NCBI RefSeq assembly: GCF_004115155.1
Contig: NZ_RDSM01000001.1
Location: 2,108,001-2,172,000 of the forward strand
Source: Granulicella sibirica
Lineage (GTDB): Bacteria; Acidobacteriota; Terriglobia; Terriglobales; Acidobacteriaceae
Reading direction: 5' to 3'
Length of the DNA stretch: 64,000 nt
This document shows positions 15,839-23,783 of this stretch, one piece after another; within the stretch, counting starts at the first letter, position 1, and every line of letters starts with the position of its first letter. The translations under genes and the position numbers were made by a program. The notes beneath the pieces are model-generated. The model was not told the DNA's origin. It saw only the letters and a list, made by a program, of their open reading frames with translations, and ran no database searches.

Positions 15839-16822
15839 GTGAGGATCTTCCGGTTTCTTGTGCTTCTGGTGGTGATCGGCGCGGCGGTGCTGGCATTCTG
15901 GGTGCTGGCACCGGTGGGGCCTTCGACCGAAACCTTTGTCGATATCCCGAGCGGGACGGGAAGCGACGGGATGGCGAAGCAACTGCAACAGGCAGGGGTG
16001 ATCCGTAGCCAGTTTGCGTTTCTGCTGATGCGGGTGGTGAAGGGTGGGCGGCTGAAGGCGGGGGAGTACCGGTTCGATCATCCGGCGCCGATGGCCGAGG
16101 TCTACGGGCGGCTGGTGAAGGGCGATGTGTATACGCGGACCGTGGTAATTCCTGAAGGGTTCAATCTGTGGGATATCGGCGCGGCGATGGCGGCGGCGGG
16201 GCTTGGAACGCAGGAGCAGTTCCTGGAGGCGGCGCGGAAGCATGTGGAGCTGATTGCGGCGTGGAGTCCGCAGGCGGTCTCGCTTGAAGGATATTTGTTT
16301 CCGGATACCTACCGGTTCTCGCGGCACGCGAGCGAGGAGCAGATGCTGACGGTGATGGTGAAGCGGTTTCGTCAGGAGGCGGCGCTGATTGGGTTGTCGA
16401 ACGGGACTCTCGATGTGGGGAAGACGGTGACGATGGCTTCGCTGGTGGAGAAGGAAGTCAGTGTCGATAGCGAACGGGCGATGGTGGCCGGGGTGTTCGT
16501 GAACCGGATGGACAAGGGAATGCCGCTGCAGACGGATCCTTCGGTCGTGTACGGGGCGATGCTGGATGGGCGGTGGCGGGGCACGATCTACCGGTCGGAT
16601 CTACAGTCGGATTCGGCGTACAACACGTACAAGCACGTTGGGCTGACACCGGGGCCGATCTGCAGCCCGGGGATCGCGGCGTTGAAGGCGGCAATTTCGC
16701 CCGCACAGACGGAGAACTTGTATTTCGTGGCGGATGCGGCGGGGCACAGCCGGTTCTCGGCGACGCTCGCGGAGCACGAGGCGAATGTGAAGAGCTATCG
16801 ACAGGCGGCGGGAGGGAAGTAG
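15839..16822 (+). CDS. mltG: Endolytic murein transglycosylase MltG
   Basis: A 327-aa YceG/MltG protein with one N-terminal transmembrane helix (residues 2-24). It contains the LysM-like segment (FVDIPSGTGSDGMAKQLQQAGVI) and the catalytic block TMASLVEKEVSVDSERAMVAGVFVNRM, with probable catalytic Glu at about 204, then LQTDPSVVYG and SAYNTYKHVGLTPGPICSPG. MltG cleaves nascent glycan strands in the periplasm and thereby terminates their polymerisation. The start is GTG. Divergent from greA. Confidence 0.94.
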   Translation: MRIFRFLVLLVVIGAAVLAFWVLAPVGPSTETFVDIPSGTGSDGMAKQLQQAGVIRSQFAFLLMRVVKGGRLKAGEYRFDHPAPMAEVYGRLVKGDVYTRTVVIPEGFNLWDIGAAMAAAGLGTQEQFLEAARKHVELIAAWSPQAVSLEGYLFPDTYRFSRHASEEQMLTVMVKRFRQEAALIGLSNGTLDVGKTVTMASLVEKEVSVDSERAMVAGVFVNRMDKGMPLQTDPSVVYGAMLDGRWRGTIYRSDLQSDSAYNTYKHVGLTPGPICSPGIAALKAAISPAQTENLYFVADAAGHSRFSATLAEHEANVKSYRQAAGGK

Positions 16823-16982
16823 GTTTTGTGATTGAGGCGAAAGAGGCGGCGTGAAAAGTTCTGGTTCCTCGGCGCGGTCGCCGTCGTCTAATAAAGACTA
16901 GAGAACAAAGGTGATGCTGGTCCGCGTTCCATTTGAGCGGCTGGACGCAGACGGGTCGATATACTTGCGTATTGTGCAGCAA

Positions 16983-17864
16983 ATGAAGAAGAGCCTGGCG
17001 GTTGGGTTGTTGGGGGTCGCCCCGTGGTTGACGGGGTGTATCAGTACGACCCGGTACGTCAAGGTGGCACCGGCCCCGTCGATCGTGCGTTCGGCCAGTG
17101 TCGATTACCTTGTGAGGCAGCTAGACAAGCAGTTCGACGCGATCCAATCGTTGAATGCTTCGGTGCTGATCGCGGTGAGCACGGGTGGCGCGCGAACAGG
17201 CGGCGAGGTGAAGGATTACACCTCGCTTCGGGGATACATCCTGGTTCGGAAGCCTGAGGATCTTCGGGTGATCCTTCTGGCTCCGGTAGTCGGAACCCGG
17301 GTCATCGACATGGTGAGCGATGGGACCAAGTTCTCGCTGCTTCTACCGACGCGGAACAAGGTGATGCAGGGGACGGATGTGGTGACGACGCCCTCGAAGA
17401 ATCCACTGGAGAACCTGCGGCCGGGGATTTTCTTTGACGCGCTCCTGGTGCGGAGTATTGGGCCGGAGGAGTTCGTGACCCTGACGGAAAGCTCCCGGAT
17501 GATTGCGCCGGAGACCAAGCATCGGGACGCGATTCTCGAACCGGACTACGACGTGACGGTGCTCAAGACAAAGAGCGGGAAGACGCTTCAGAGGCTGCGC
17601 GTGGTGCATATCAACCGGGTCGACCTGGAGCCGTATCAGCAGGATGTCTACGACGAGAACGGGCGGCTGGTGACGACGGTGCAGTACTCGAACTATCAGA
17701 AGTTCGGGGATCTGCAGTTTCCGACGGAGATCGTGATCAACAGGCCGATCGACGAGTACACGCTCAAGGTGACCGTGCAGAAGCTGACGCCGAACCAGAA
17801 GATGGATGACGACCAGTTCGAGCTACAGATTCCGACGGGTGTGACGATCGAGACGCTGAAGTAG
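16983..17864 (+). CDS. Outer-membrane-type lipoprotein, LolA/DUF4292-like
   Basis: A 293-aa lipoprotein: signal peptide MKKSLAVGLLGVAPWLTGC with lipobox LTGC, the cysteine being residue 19. The mature part has LVRQLDKQFDAIQSLNASVLIAV, then GYILVRKPEDLRVILLAPVVGTRVIDMVSDG and later DLQFPTEIVINRPIDEYTLKVTVQKL, an antiparallel pattern like the LolA/LolB-type half-barrel (DUF4292-like). Such proteins carry lipids or lipoproteins across the periplasm, but a specific role is not proven. ATG 16983 is chosen because the lipoprotein signal begins there. Same strand as mltG, 160 bp downstream. Confidence 0.78.
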   Translation: MKKSLAVGLLGVAPWLTGCISTTRYVKVAPAPSIVRSASVDYLVRQLDKQFDAIQSLNASVLIAVSTGGARTGGEVKDYTSLRGYILVRKPEDLRVILLAPVVGTRVIDMVSDGTKFSLLLPTRNKVMQGTDVVTTPSKNPLENLRPGIFFDALLVRSIGPEEFVTLTESSRMIAPETKHRDAILEPDYDVTVLKTKSGKTLQRLRVVHINRVDLEPYQQDVYDENGRLVTTVQYSNYQKFGDLQFPTEIVINRPIDEYTLKVTVQKLTPNQKMDDDQFELQIPTGVTIETLK

Positions 17865-17867
17865 GCG

Positions 17868-18929
17868 CTAGAGTGGCAGGCCGGTGCGGCGGGCGTGGGC
17901 GGCGATGGCCTCGTTAATTTCGAGGGCGAGCGCCAGGGCGGCGCGTCCGGCTTCCCCGGTGACCTCGGGCTGGGTGCGGGTGCGGACGGCGTTCAGGAAG
18001 GACTCGATTTCGAGGCGGAGTGGTTCACCGGCCTCTACGGGGAGTTTCTTGAGCGACAAACCCGCGGTGGGGTGACCGCCTTTGGCTGCGGCTGCTGCCG
18101 CGAGGGCGGCAAACTGAGCGGGGTCGAGGGTTGCGGCTGCAGCGGCTGCAGCGGCTGCCGCGGAGACGTCGATCAGGAGAAGATCTTTCCGGGCGAAATC
18201 CAGAGACAGATACTGGCGGGGCTGGAAGAAGCGCAGCTTGCGGACCTGCTCGGTCGAGACGCGGCTTGCGGTGAAGTTGGCGATGCAGCCGTTTTCGAAC
18301 TCCAGGCGTACGTTGGCGATATCGACCTTGCGAGAAAGCACGGGGAGGCCGACGGCGCGGACCTCGCGGACTGGGCTCGGGACGAACGAGAGGACAACGT
18401 CGAGATCGTGGATCATGAGGTCGAGGACGACGTCGACATCGAGCGAGCGCGGGGTGAAGATGCTCAGGCGATGGCTCTCGAAGAACATCGGCCGGTTGAG
18501 GTGGGGGCGGGCGGCGGCGACGGCTGGGTTGAAGCGTTCGAGGTGTCCGGGCTGGACGATGCGGTCGTGCTGCGCGGCGAGCGAGAGGATGGCGTCTGCG
18601 TCGGCGAGAGACGGCGCGAGCGGCTTCTCGATCAGCAGATCGATGCCGGCGGGGAGGAGCTCGGCCGCAGTGGCCGCGTGGTGGATCGTCGGGACGGCGA
18701 CACAGGCTGCGTGGATGTCGAGATTTGCGGCCAGAAGCTCCGCGACGGAGGCGAAGCCGGGGATGTTGTATTTCCCGGCGGCAGCCTGTGCGGTCGCGGG
18801 GTCACGGTCGACCACGGCGACGAGAGCGACGGGCTGGCCGGTGGATTCGAGTTCGCGGAGGACGCGCAGGTGGTTACGGCCGAAGGCTCCCGCGCCGACG
18901 ACCGCTACACGTAGGGTAGGGGAGGACAC
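17868..18929 (-). CDS. Gfo/Idh/MocA family oxidoreductase with poly-alanine insertion
   Basis: A 353-aa NAD(P)-dependent sugar oxidoreductase. The Rossmann motif is VAVVGAGAFGRNHLRVL, the EKP cofactor motif is LLIEKPLAPS, and the second domain has DLMIHDLDVVLSF with the conserved H-D pair. The family oxidises or reduces hydroxyls of sugars, inositols or related metabolites. Two alanine runs at about 256-267 and 274-283 lie in an inserted stretch near the C-terminus and are encoded by GC-rich short tandem repeats. I chose GTG 18929, which begins just before the Rossmann fold and just after the stop of the upstream small gene; the frame stays open to 19019. Confidence 0.85.
   Translation of the reverse strand: MSSPTLRVAVVGAGAFGRNHLRVLRELESTGQPVALVAVVDRDPATAQAAAGKYNIPGFASVAELLAANLDIHAACVAVPTIHHAATAAELLPAGIDLLIEKPLAPSLADADAILSLAAQHDRIVQPGHLERFNPAVAAARPHLNRPMFFESHRLSIFTPRSLDVDVVLDLMIHDLDVVLSFVPSPVREVRAVGLPVLSRKVDIANVRLEFENGCIANFTASRVSTEQVRKLRFFQPRQYLSLDFARKDLLLIDVSAAAAAAAAAATLDPAQFAALAAAAAAKGGHPTAGLSLKKLPVEAGEPLRLEIESFLNAVRTRTQPEVTGEAGRAALALALEINEAIAAHARRTGLPL
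18082..18163. repeat. GC-rich trinucleotide-type tract encoding alanine runs
   Basis: Two blocks of GCN codons, 18082-18110 and 18131-18163; the second contains three near-identical GCGGCTGCA units. They encode the alanine runs in the Gfo/Idh protein and look slippage-prone. Confidence 0.7.
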
Positions 18930-18936
18930 TGCTCGG

Positions 18937-19170
18937 CTACTTCGCGCTGGATGTGGTGGAAAATTCGGAGGGAGACTCGACGGCTTCGCGGCAGCGGGAG
19001 TAAAGCTCGAGGAGCGCACTCACCTGCTCCTCAGGTTTGGCGCTCGAGGGAACTCCGAAGCCAGCGGTAGATCCGGTGGCCTTGCTGCCGACGTTGGTAT
19101 GGGCGGCGACAAACTTGAGCAGGTCGAGGGCGATGTCTTCGGTGCGGCGTGCTGCCTGGTTCTGTTCCAT
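18937..19170 (-). CDS. Small conserved-looking protein of unknown function (77 aa)
   Basis: A 77-aa cytoplasmic protein I do not recognise. It has a helical start (RTEDIALDLLKFVAAHTNVG) and a second helix (KPEEQVSALLELYSRCREAVES) separated by a Gly/Ser/Ala linker; no signal peptide, membrane helix or metal motif. Reality is supported by its position on the same strand, filling the space between alr (36 bp upstream) and the Gfo/Idh gene (7 bp downstream), and by AGAGGAAT upstream of its ATG. It is probably part of an alr-orf77-oxidoreductase operon. Confidence 0.65.
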   Translation of the reverse strand: MEQNQAARRTEDIALDLLKFVAAHTNVGSKATGSTAGFGVPSSAKPEEQVSALLELYSRCREAVESPSEFSTTSSAK

Positions 19171-19206
19171 GAGTCGGATTCCTCTTCTCTGTGTCTACAG
19201 ATGATG

Positions 19207-20439
19207 CTACCGGGGGGCGGGGGGTAGGAGCAAGGCGCGGGGAGTGCCGCGCAGGCCGCAGAGGATCTCGTAGGGAATGGTGTGGGCGAGACGGGCGTGG
19301 TCTTCGGCGGAGATTCCTTCGCCGATGAGGGTTACGAAGTCGCCACGCCGGACTTCGGGGATGCCCGTCACGTCGACGGTGGTGAGGTTCATGGAGATGC
19401 GCCCGACGATTGGGGCTCGCCGGCCTTGGATCATGACCCATCCGCCCATTCGAGCTTCGGTGCTGGAGAGATCGCGGCGGAGTCCGTCCGCGTAGCCGAT
19501 GGGCAGCAATGCGAGCCGCATCGGGCGTGATGCGGTGAAGGTGGCGCTGTAGCCGACGCGGGCACCCGGTGGAATTTCATGCACGGAGGTGACTGTCGTC
19601 TTCCAGGTGAGGACAGGCTGTAGATCCTGATGGATGCGGGTTGCGCCTGGCTGGTCGGGTTCAAGTGGAAGAGAGAGACCGTAGAGGCCGAGTCCGGAGC
19701 GAGCCATCGGGCGAGCACCAATCGAAGCGGCCAACCGGCGCAGGCGGTCGAGGATGGGAGTGGCGGCTTCGGTGGCGTTGTCGATCGTGGAGGTATTGCC
19801 GATGTGCAGCCACCTGGGGGAGTGTCCGGCGGCGGCGATCGACTCAATGGCCTTTTCGAAGACGCTCATCTGCGCGAGCGTCTGGCGCGCATCGGCACAT
19901 TCGGCAGAGGCGAAGTGGGTGAAGACGCCGTCCAGGCGAATTGACTGGTGATGGTGGTTCAGTTCCTGAAGAAAGGTTTCGAGGGCCTGACCGGGAGAGC
20001 CACCCTGGCGTGACATGCCGGTGTCGATCTCAAGGTGTATTTGGTGGGCGACGCCGGAGAGTTTGGCGGCTTCCGCGATTGGGATGAGCTGTTCGGGTGT
20101 CCAGAGGACTGGAGTGAGTCTATTGCTCAGAGCCAGATCGGCTGCATTTCTAGCTGAAAGATCGTCGCCTGGAGGGCCAGACATGATCAGGATTTCGGGG
20201 GCGGATCCGGCCGGAAGGGCGGCGCGGACGGATGCTCCTTCGCAGGCGTCGGTGACCCCGAGCCATGGGACCCCGGCGCGGGCAAGCATGGGGGCGCAGA
20301 TTTCGGCTCCGTGGCCGTAGGCGTTGGCCTTGATGACGGCGAGGAGAGCGATGGGCGAGTCCGCGTGGTGGAGGGCTCGTTCGAGCGCCTGTACGTTCGC
20401 GCGGAGGCGCTGCTCGGAGACTTCGATGATGCTTTTCAT
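19207..20439 (-). CDS. alr: Alanine racemase
   Basis: A 410-aa fold-type III PLP enzyme that interconverts L- and D-alanine for peptidoglycan. The PLP lysine is Lys37 in AVIKANAYGHGAE. Further family motifs are HLEIDTGMSRQG, FTHFASAE, RSGLGLYGL and, in the C-terminal beta domain, RVGYSATF with the second catalytic tyrosine (usually G-Y-G/S), followed by GYADGLRR and GRISMNLTTVDVT. Start 20439 begins at MKSIIEVSEQRLRANV, as in the family; an upstream ATG at 20493 would add 18 residues. Probably the first gene of a three-gene unit. Confidence 0.95.
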   Translation of the reverse strand: MKSIIEVSEQRLRANVQALERALHHADSPIALLAVIKANAYGHGAEICAPMLARAGVPWLGVTDACEGASVRAALPAGSAPEILIMSGPPGDDLSARNAADLALSNRLTPVLWTPEQLIPIAEAAKLSGVAHQIHLEIDTGMSRQGGSPGQALETFLQELNHHHQSIRLDGVFTHFASAECADARQTLAQMSVFEKAIESIAAAGHSPRWLHIGNTSTIDNATEAATPILDRLRRLAASIGARPMARSGLGLYGLSLPLEPDQPGATRIHQDLQPVLTWKTTVTSVHEIPPGARVGYSATFTASRPMRLALLPIGYADGLRRDLSSTEARMGGWVMIQGRRAPIVGRISMNLTTVDVTGIPEVRRGDFVTLIGEGISAEDHARLAHTIPYEILCGLRGTPRALLLPPAPR

Positions 20440-20654
20440 CGTTACGGATCTGCTTCCGCTGCTCCCGGTAACGTTTGAGCGCAGCTCTTTCATGGTAGCG
20501 CCCGGGGCAGTGGATACTCCTGCGCTGTCCCGTCACGTCCTGGTTGTTCCCCATGGCGGTGCGAGTGTGATACAAAGCTGCGTCCGAGGGAAGCCGGTTC
20601 TGCGCGTGATGTGGGCGTGCGTCGCGGATATGTCGTGTCGAGGGCCTGTGCGCC

Positions 20655-21962
20655 ATGAAAATGAATCACCGTTCACTTATTGGCTTCGCTGAGATAGCTC
20701 CGCTGGGCCGCATCGTCGCCGCTGGGCTGGCGCTGAGCCTGGTGCTGGCGGGATGCTCGGGTTCGAGCAACTCCGGCAGTTCGGGCAGCACGACTCCGGC
20801 GATCAACCCGGCGGCTGCGGCGAACGCGGGGAACTTCTCGCGCACGGTGTTTCTTGGGGACTCGCTGACGGCGGGTTATCAGAGCTCATCGCTGCTCGAT
20901 ACGCAGCAGGTGCATGGGTACGCGCCGCTTGTGGCGACGCAGGCGGGATTTGGTATTGCGCTTCCGCTGATTGCGTATCCGGGAGCGCCGAACGTGCTGC
21001 AATTGATGAGCGTGGGGCCGCCGCCGGTTATTGTGACGGCTCCGGGGACGACGACCGGACGGGATGACTTCGGTTTGCAGCCTACGGACCTTGCGGTTCC
21101 GGGTGCGCTGGTCAACGACGTGGCCAATACCGTGCCGCTGCTGACGCCGAAGACGGGTCAGGAGCAGATCAACCAGCTTGTGCTGGGGTATCCGGGGTTT
21201 GGGTACGGGGCGGCGCTTAGCCAGGCACAGCAGGCGATCGCGGCCGATCCGACCACGATCTTTCTGTGGATCGGGAACAATGACGCGCTGGTGGCGGACC
21301 TGACGGGTATGCCGAGCAGCATGACCTCGCTCACGAACTTTACGAGCCAGTACCAGGCGCTGATCCAGCTACTGACGACGAAGACGAATGCGCACCTGGT
21401 GATCGCGAACATTCCGGACGTGACGCTTGTGCCGTATCTGCAGCCGGCGGCGCTGATCCTTGGGGAGTACTCGGCGGCGACTTCGCTGCCCGTGGCGACG
21501 TTGAGCGCATTGCTTGGGATTGTGCCGGGAGATTTTGTCACGCCTGCGGGGCTGGCGCAGATTCCGCTGATTCTCGGAGGAACGCAGAAAGGCGTGATTA
21601 CCGACGCGGGGGTTTTGTCGGCGGCGGAGGTGGTGACGGTGAAGGCGCAGGTGGTGGCGTTCAATCAGGTGATCGCGCAGCAGGCGTCGGCGGTGGGAGC
21701 GACGCTGGTGGATATCAATGCACTGTTCAGTGCGATTGCTTCGCAGGGAATTACTGTCGGCGGAGTGACGGGGACAGCGGCGTTCCTGGGCGGGATCTTT
21801 TCGCTGGATGGCATTCATCCGACGAACACGGGCTATGCCGTGGTGGCGAATAAGTTCATCGACAGCATGAATGCCGGGATCAGCACGAAGATTCCGGATG
21901 TGAGCCTGGCGCCGATTGCGGCGACCGATCCGCTGTGGCCACCGAATCTGGTGAAGAACTAG
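20655..21962 (+). CDS. SGNH/GDSL-type esterase-like lipoprotein
   Basis: A 435-aa exported lipoprotein: signal segment GRIVAAGLALSLVLAGC with lipobox LAGC, then a Ser/Gly linker. SGNH hydrolase blocks are present: FLGDSLTAGYQSS (nucleophile Ser, block I), WIGNNDAL (block III Asn), and SLDGIHPTNTGYAVVAN (block V Asp-His). This supports an ester- or acyl-hydrolase at the cell surface, substrate unknown. The region between blocks is longer than in compact GDSL enzymes. Divergent from alr. Confidence 0.86.
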   Translation: MKMNHRSLIGFAEIAPLGRIVAAGLALSLVLAGCSGSSNSGSSGSTTPAINPAAAANAGNFSRTVFLGDSLTAGYQSSSLLDTQQVHGYAPLVATQAGFGIALPLIAYPGAPNVLQLMSVGPPPVIVTAPGTTTGRDDFGLQPTDLAVPGALVNDVANTVPLLTPKTGQEQINQLVLGYPGFGYGAALSQAQQAIAADPTTIFLWIGNNDALVADLTGMPSSMTSLTNFTSQYQALIQLLTTKTNAHLVIANIPDVTLVPYLQPAALILGEYSAATSLPVATLSALLGIVPGDFVTPAGLAQIPLILGGTQKGVITDAGVLSAAEVVTVKAQVVAFNQVIAQQASAVGATLVDINALFSAIASQGITVGGVTGTAAFLGGIFSLDGIHPTNTGYAVVANKFIDSMNAGISTKIPDVSLAPIAATDPLWPPNLVKN

Positions 21963-22018
21963 GCGTAGCGTCGTAAGTCGCGGTGAGGTCCGTTTTCGTG
22001 CGTCTTCGCGGAGGCACG

Positions 22019-22047
22019 TTGCGTCAACTGCAGCACCACACTATTCT
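22019..22047 (+). promoter_or_regulatory. Possible sigma-70-type promoter of the M28 peptidase gene
   Basis: TTGCGT and TATTCT separated by 17 bp, about 84 bp upstream of the gene start. Two mismatches to each-box consensus or fewer; not tested and of moderate quality. Confidence 0.3.
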
Positions 22048-22130
22048 TCGTTCAATCCCCTTGTCTTCCCGTGGCGTGGATGAGCCTCTTGCGAGGTTTG
22101 CGTCACTACTTACTTTCTAGGAGCTTCAGG

Positions 22131-23654
22131 ATGAATCGTCTCGTTCGGCTTTTGACGTGTTCCGCCATTTTCGGCGCAGTGCCGGTATTGGCCCAGATGG
22201 GTGCGCCTGGGGAGCAACCGACGGGGATGCCCGCTGTTGCGGGGCCGCTGGCGGCGAAGTACAAGGCGGATGCGGACAGGATCCTTGCGGCGGCGATGGC
22301 GGATAACGACGGGTATGCGGCACTGACGTATCTGTGCGATCACGTCGGCAAGAGGCTGAGTGGCACGCCGCAGTTGAATACCGCGGTCGAATGGGGCGCG
22401 GACCTCATGCGCAAGGCCGGGCTCGAGAACGTCAAGGTGCAGCCGGTGATGGTGCCTCGGTGGGTGCGGGGGAACGAGTCGGGAGCGATCGTTGGGCCGG
22501 TGACGAAGCCTCTGCACATGCTTGGGCTTGGCATGAGCGTGGGGACGCCGAAGGAAGGAATCACGGCGCAGGTCGTGTTTGTGCGGAGCTTCGAGGCGCT
22601 CGACGCGATGACTCCGGAGCAGGTGAAGGGGAAGATCGTGCTCTTCAACCCGGGATGGCACGGGTATGGGGTGAACTCGGTGTACCGGGTGGCGGGGCCG
22701 TCGCGCGCGGCTGCCAAGGGAGCGGTGGCGGTGCTTGTGCGTTCGGCGACGGGACTCGCGATGCAGATCCCGCATACCGGCACGCTGCAGTACGACGAGA
22801 CGATGCCCAAGGTGCCGGCGGCGGCGGTGTCGGTCGAGGATGCGCTGATGATCGAGCGGCTTACGAAAGAAGGTCCGGTGACCGTTCACCTGCAGATGGA
22901 CGCGCACATGGAGGCGGATGTGAAGGCCGGGAATGTGATGGGCGAGATCGTTGGGAGCGAACACCCGGAGCAGGTGGTGGTGCTGGGCGGGCATATCGAC
23001 TCGTGGGATGTCGGGCAGGGCGCGCAGGATGATGGATCGGGCATCATGGCGACGTTTGAGGCGGTGTCGCTGATCCATAAGCTTGGGCTGAAGCCGAAGA
23101 GGACGATCCGGATCGTCTTCTGGGTAAACGAGGAGAACGGCGGCGCTGGCGGAAAGGCGTATCGCGAGATGCTCGGAGGCAAAGTCGAGAATCACGTTGC
23201 CGCGATCGAGATGGATGGTGGAGCGGAGAAGCCTCTCGGGATTGGATATGGCGGATTTGGTGGCGGCCGGCGCAGGACCCCTCCCGCACCGGGTGCGCCG
23301 GCAGCGGCTCCGCCGAAGCCGTTCGACGAGAGTTCGCTTTCGGCTGACGAGAAGCAATCGTTTGTTTATATGAAGGACATTGCGGCGCTGCTGACTTCGA
23401 TTGGGGCGGATACGGTTTCGCCGGGCGGCGGCGGGTCGGATATCGGGCCGATCGTCGCGGATGGCGTGCCTGCGTTGAGTCCGCGGACGGTAGCTCAACA
23501 CTACTTCGACTGGCACCATACGGAGGCGGACTCGCTGGACAAGGTTGATCCGGAAGACTTCAAGAAGAATACGGCGATGCTGTCGGTGGTGGCGTATGTA
23601 TTGGCCGATATGGATGGCAAGCTGGCTGGGCGGAAGTCGGTCTTCCACGAGTAA
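22131..23654 (+). CDS. Secreted M28 family metallopeptidase (aminopeptidase Y/plasma glutamate carboxypeptidase-like)
   Basis: A 507-aa exported dizinc peptidase: signal peptide ending VPVLAQ at about 22, a PA-like insert (KIVLFNPGWHGYG, then AKGAVAVLVRSATG) and the M28 catalytic domain. Metal ligands and catalytic acids are seen in GGHIDSWDVGQGAQDDGSG (His, bridging Asp), WVNEENGGAGG (Glu-Glu), IEMDGG (Asp) and WHHTEADSLDKV (His). It should release N-terminal amino acids or dipeptides in the periplasm. A Pro/Ala-rich loop interrupts the domain near residue 385. ATG 22131 is preceded by AGGAG at good spacing. Confidence 0.9.
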   Translation: MNRLVRLLTCSAIFGAVPVLAQMGAPGEQPTGMPAVAGPLAAKYKADADRILAAAMADNDGYAALTYLCDHVGKRLSGTPQLNTAVEWGADLMRKAGLENVKVQPVMVPRWVRGNESGAIVGPVTKPLHMLGLGMSVGTPKEGITAQVVFVRSFEALDAMTPEQVKGKIVLFNPGWHGYGVNSVYRVAGPSRAAAKGAVAVLVRSATGLAMQIPHTGTLQYDETMPKVPAAAVSVEDALMIERLTKEGPVTVHLQMDAHMEADVKAGNVMGEIVGSEHPEQVVVLGGHIDSWDVGQGAQDDGSGIMATFEAVSLIHKLGLKPKRTIRIVFWVNEENGGAGGKAYREMLGGKVENHVAAIEMDGGAEKPLGIGYGGFGGGRRRTPPAPGAPAAAPPKPFDESSLSADEKQSFVYMKDIAALLTSIGADTVSPGGGGSDIGPIVADGVPALSPRTVAQHYFDWHHTEADSLDKVDPEDFKKNTAMLSVVAYVLADMDGKLAGRKSVFHE

Positions 23655-23783
23655 GAGGGAGTTGCGGAACTACTTGCGAACTGAATGCTCATTCATGTAG
23701 AACTTCGCGGCACCTGAAAGGCCCATCCTGTTTGCCGTCAACGGCGACGCGGGTGTGCGGGCTTGGTGCCGAGGCCTGTTCCT

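Noticed and set aside
18082..18163. CRISPR-like or direct-repeat array
   Set aside because: The short units are in-frame alanine codons without unique spacers of CRISPR size.
22110..23648. 512-codon minus-strand frame opposite the M28 peptidase
   Set aside because: Arg/His-rich translation without any motif; the plus strand has full catalytic motifs.
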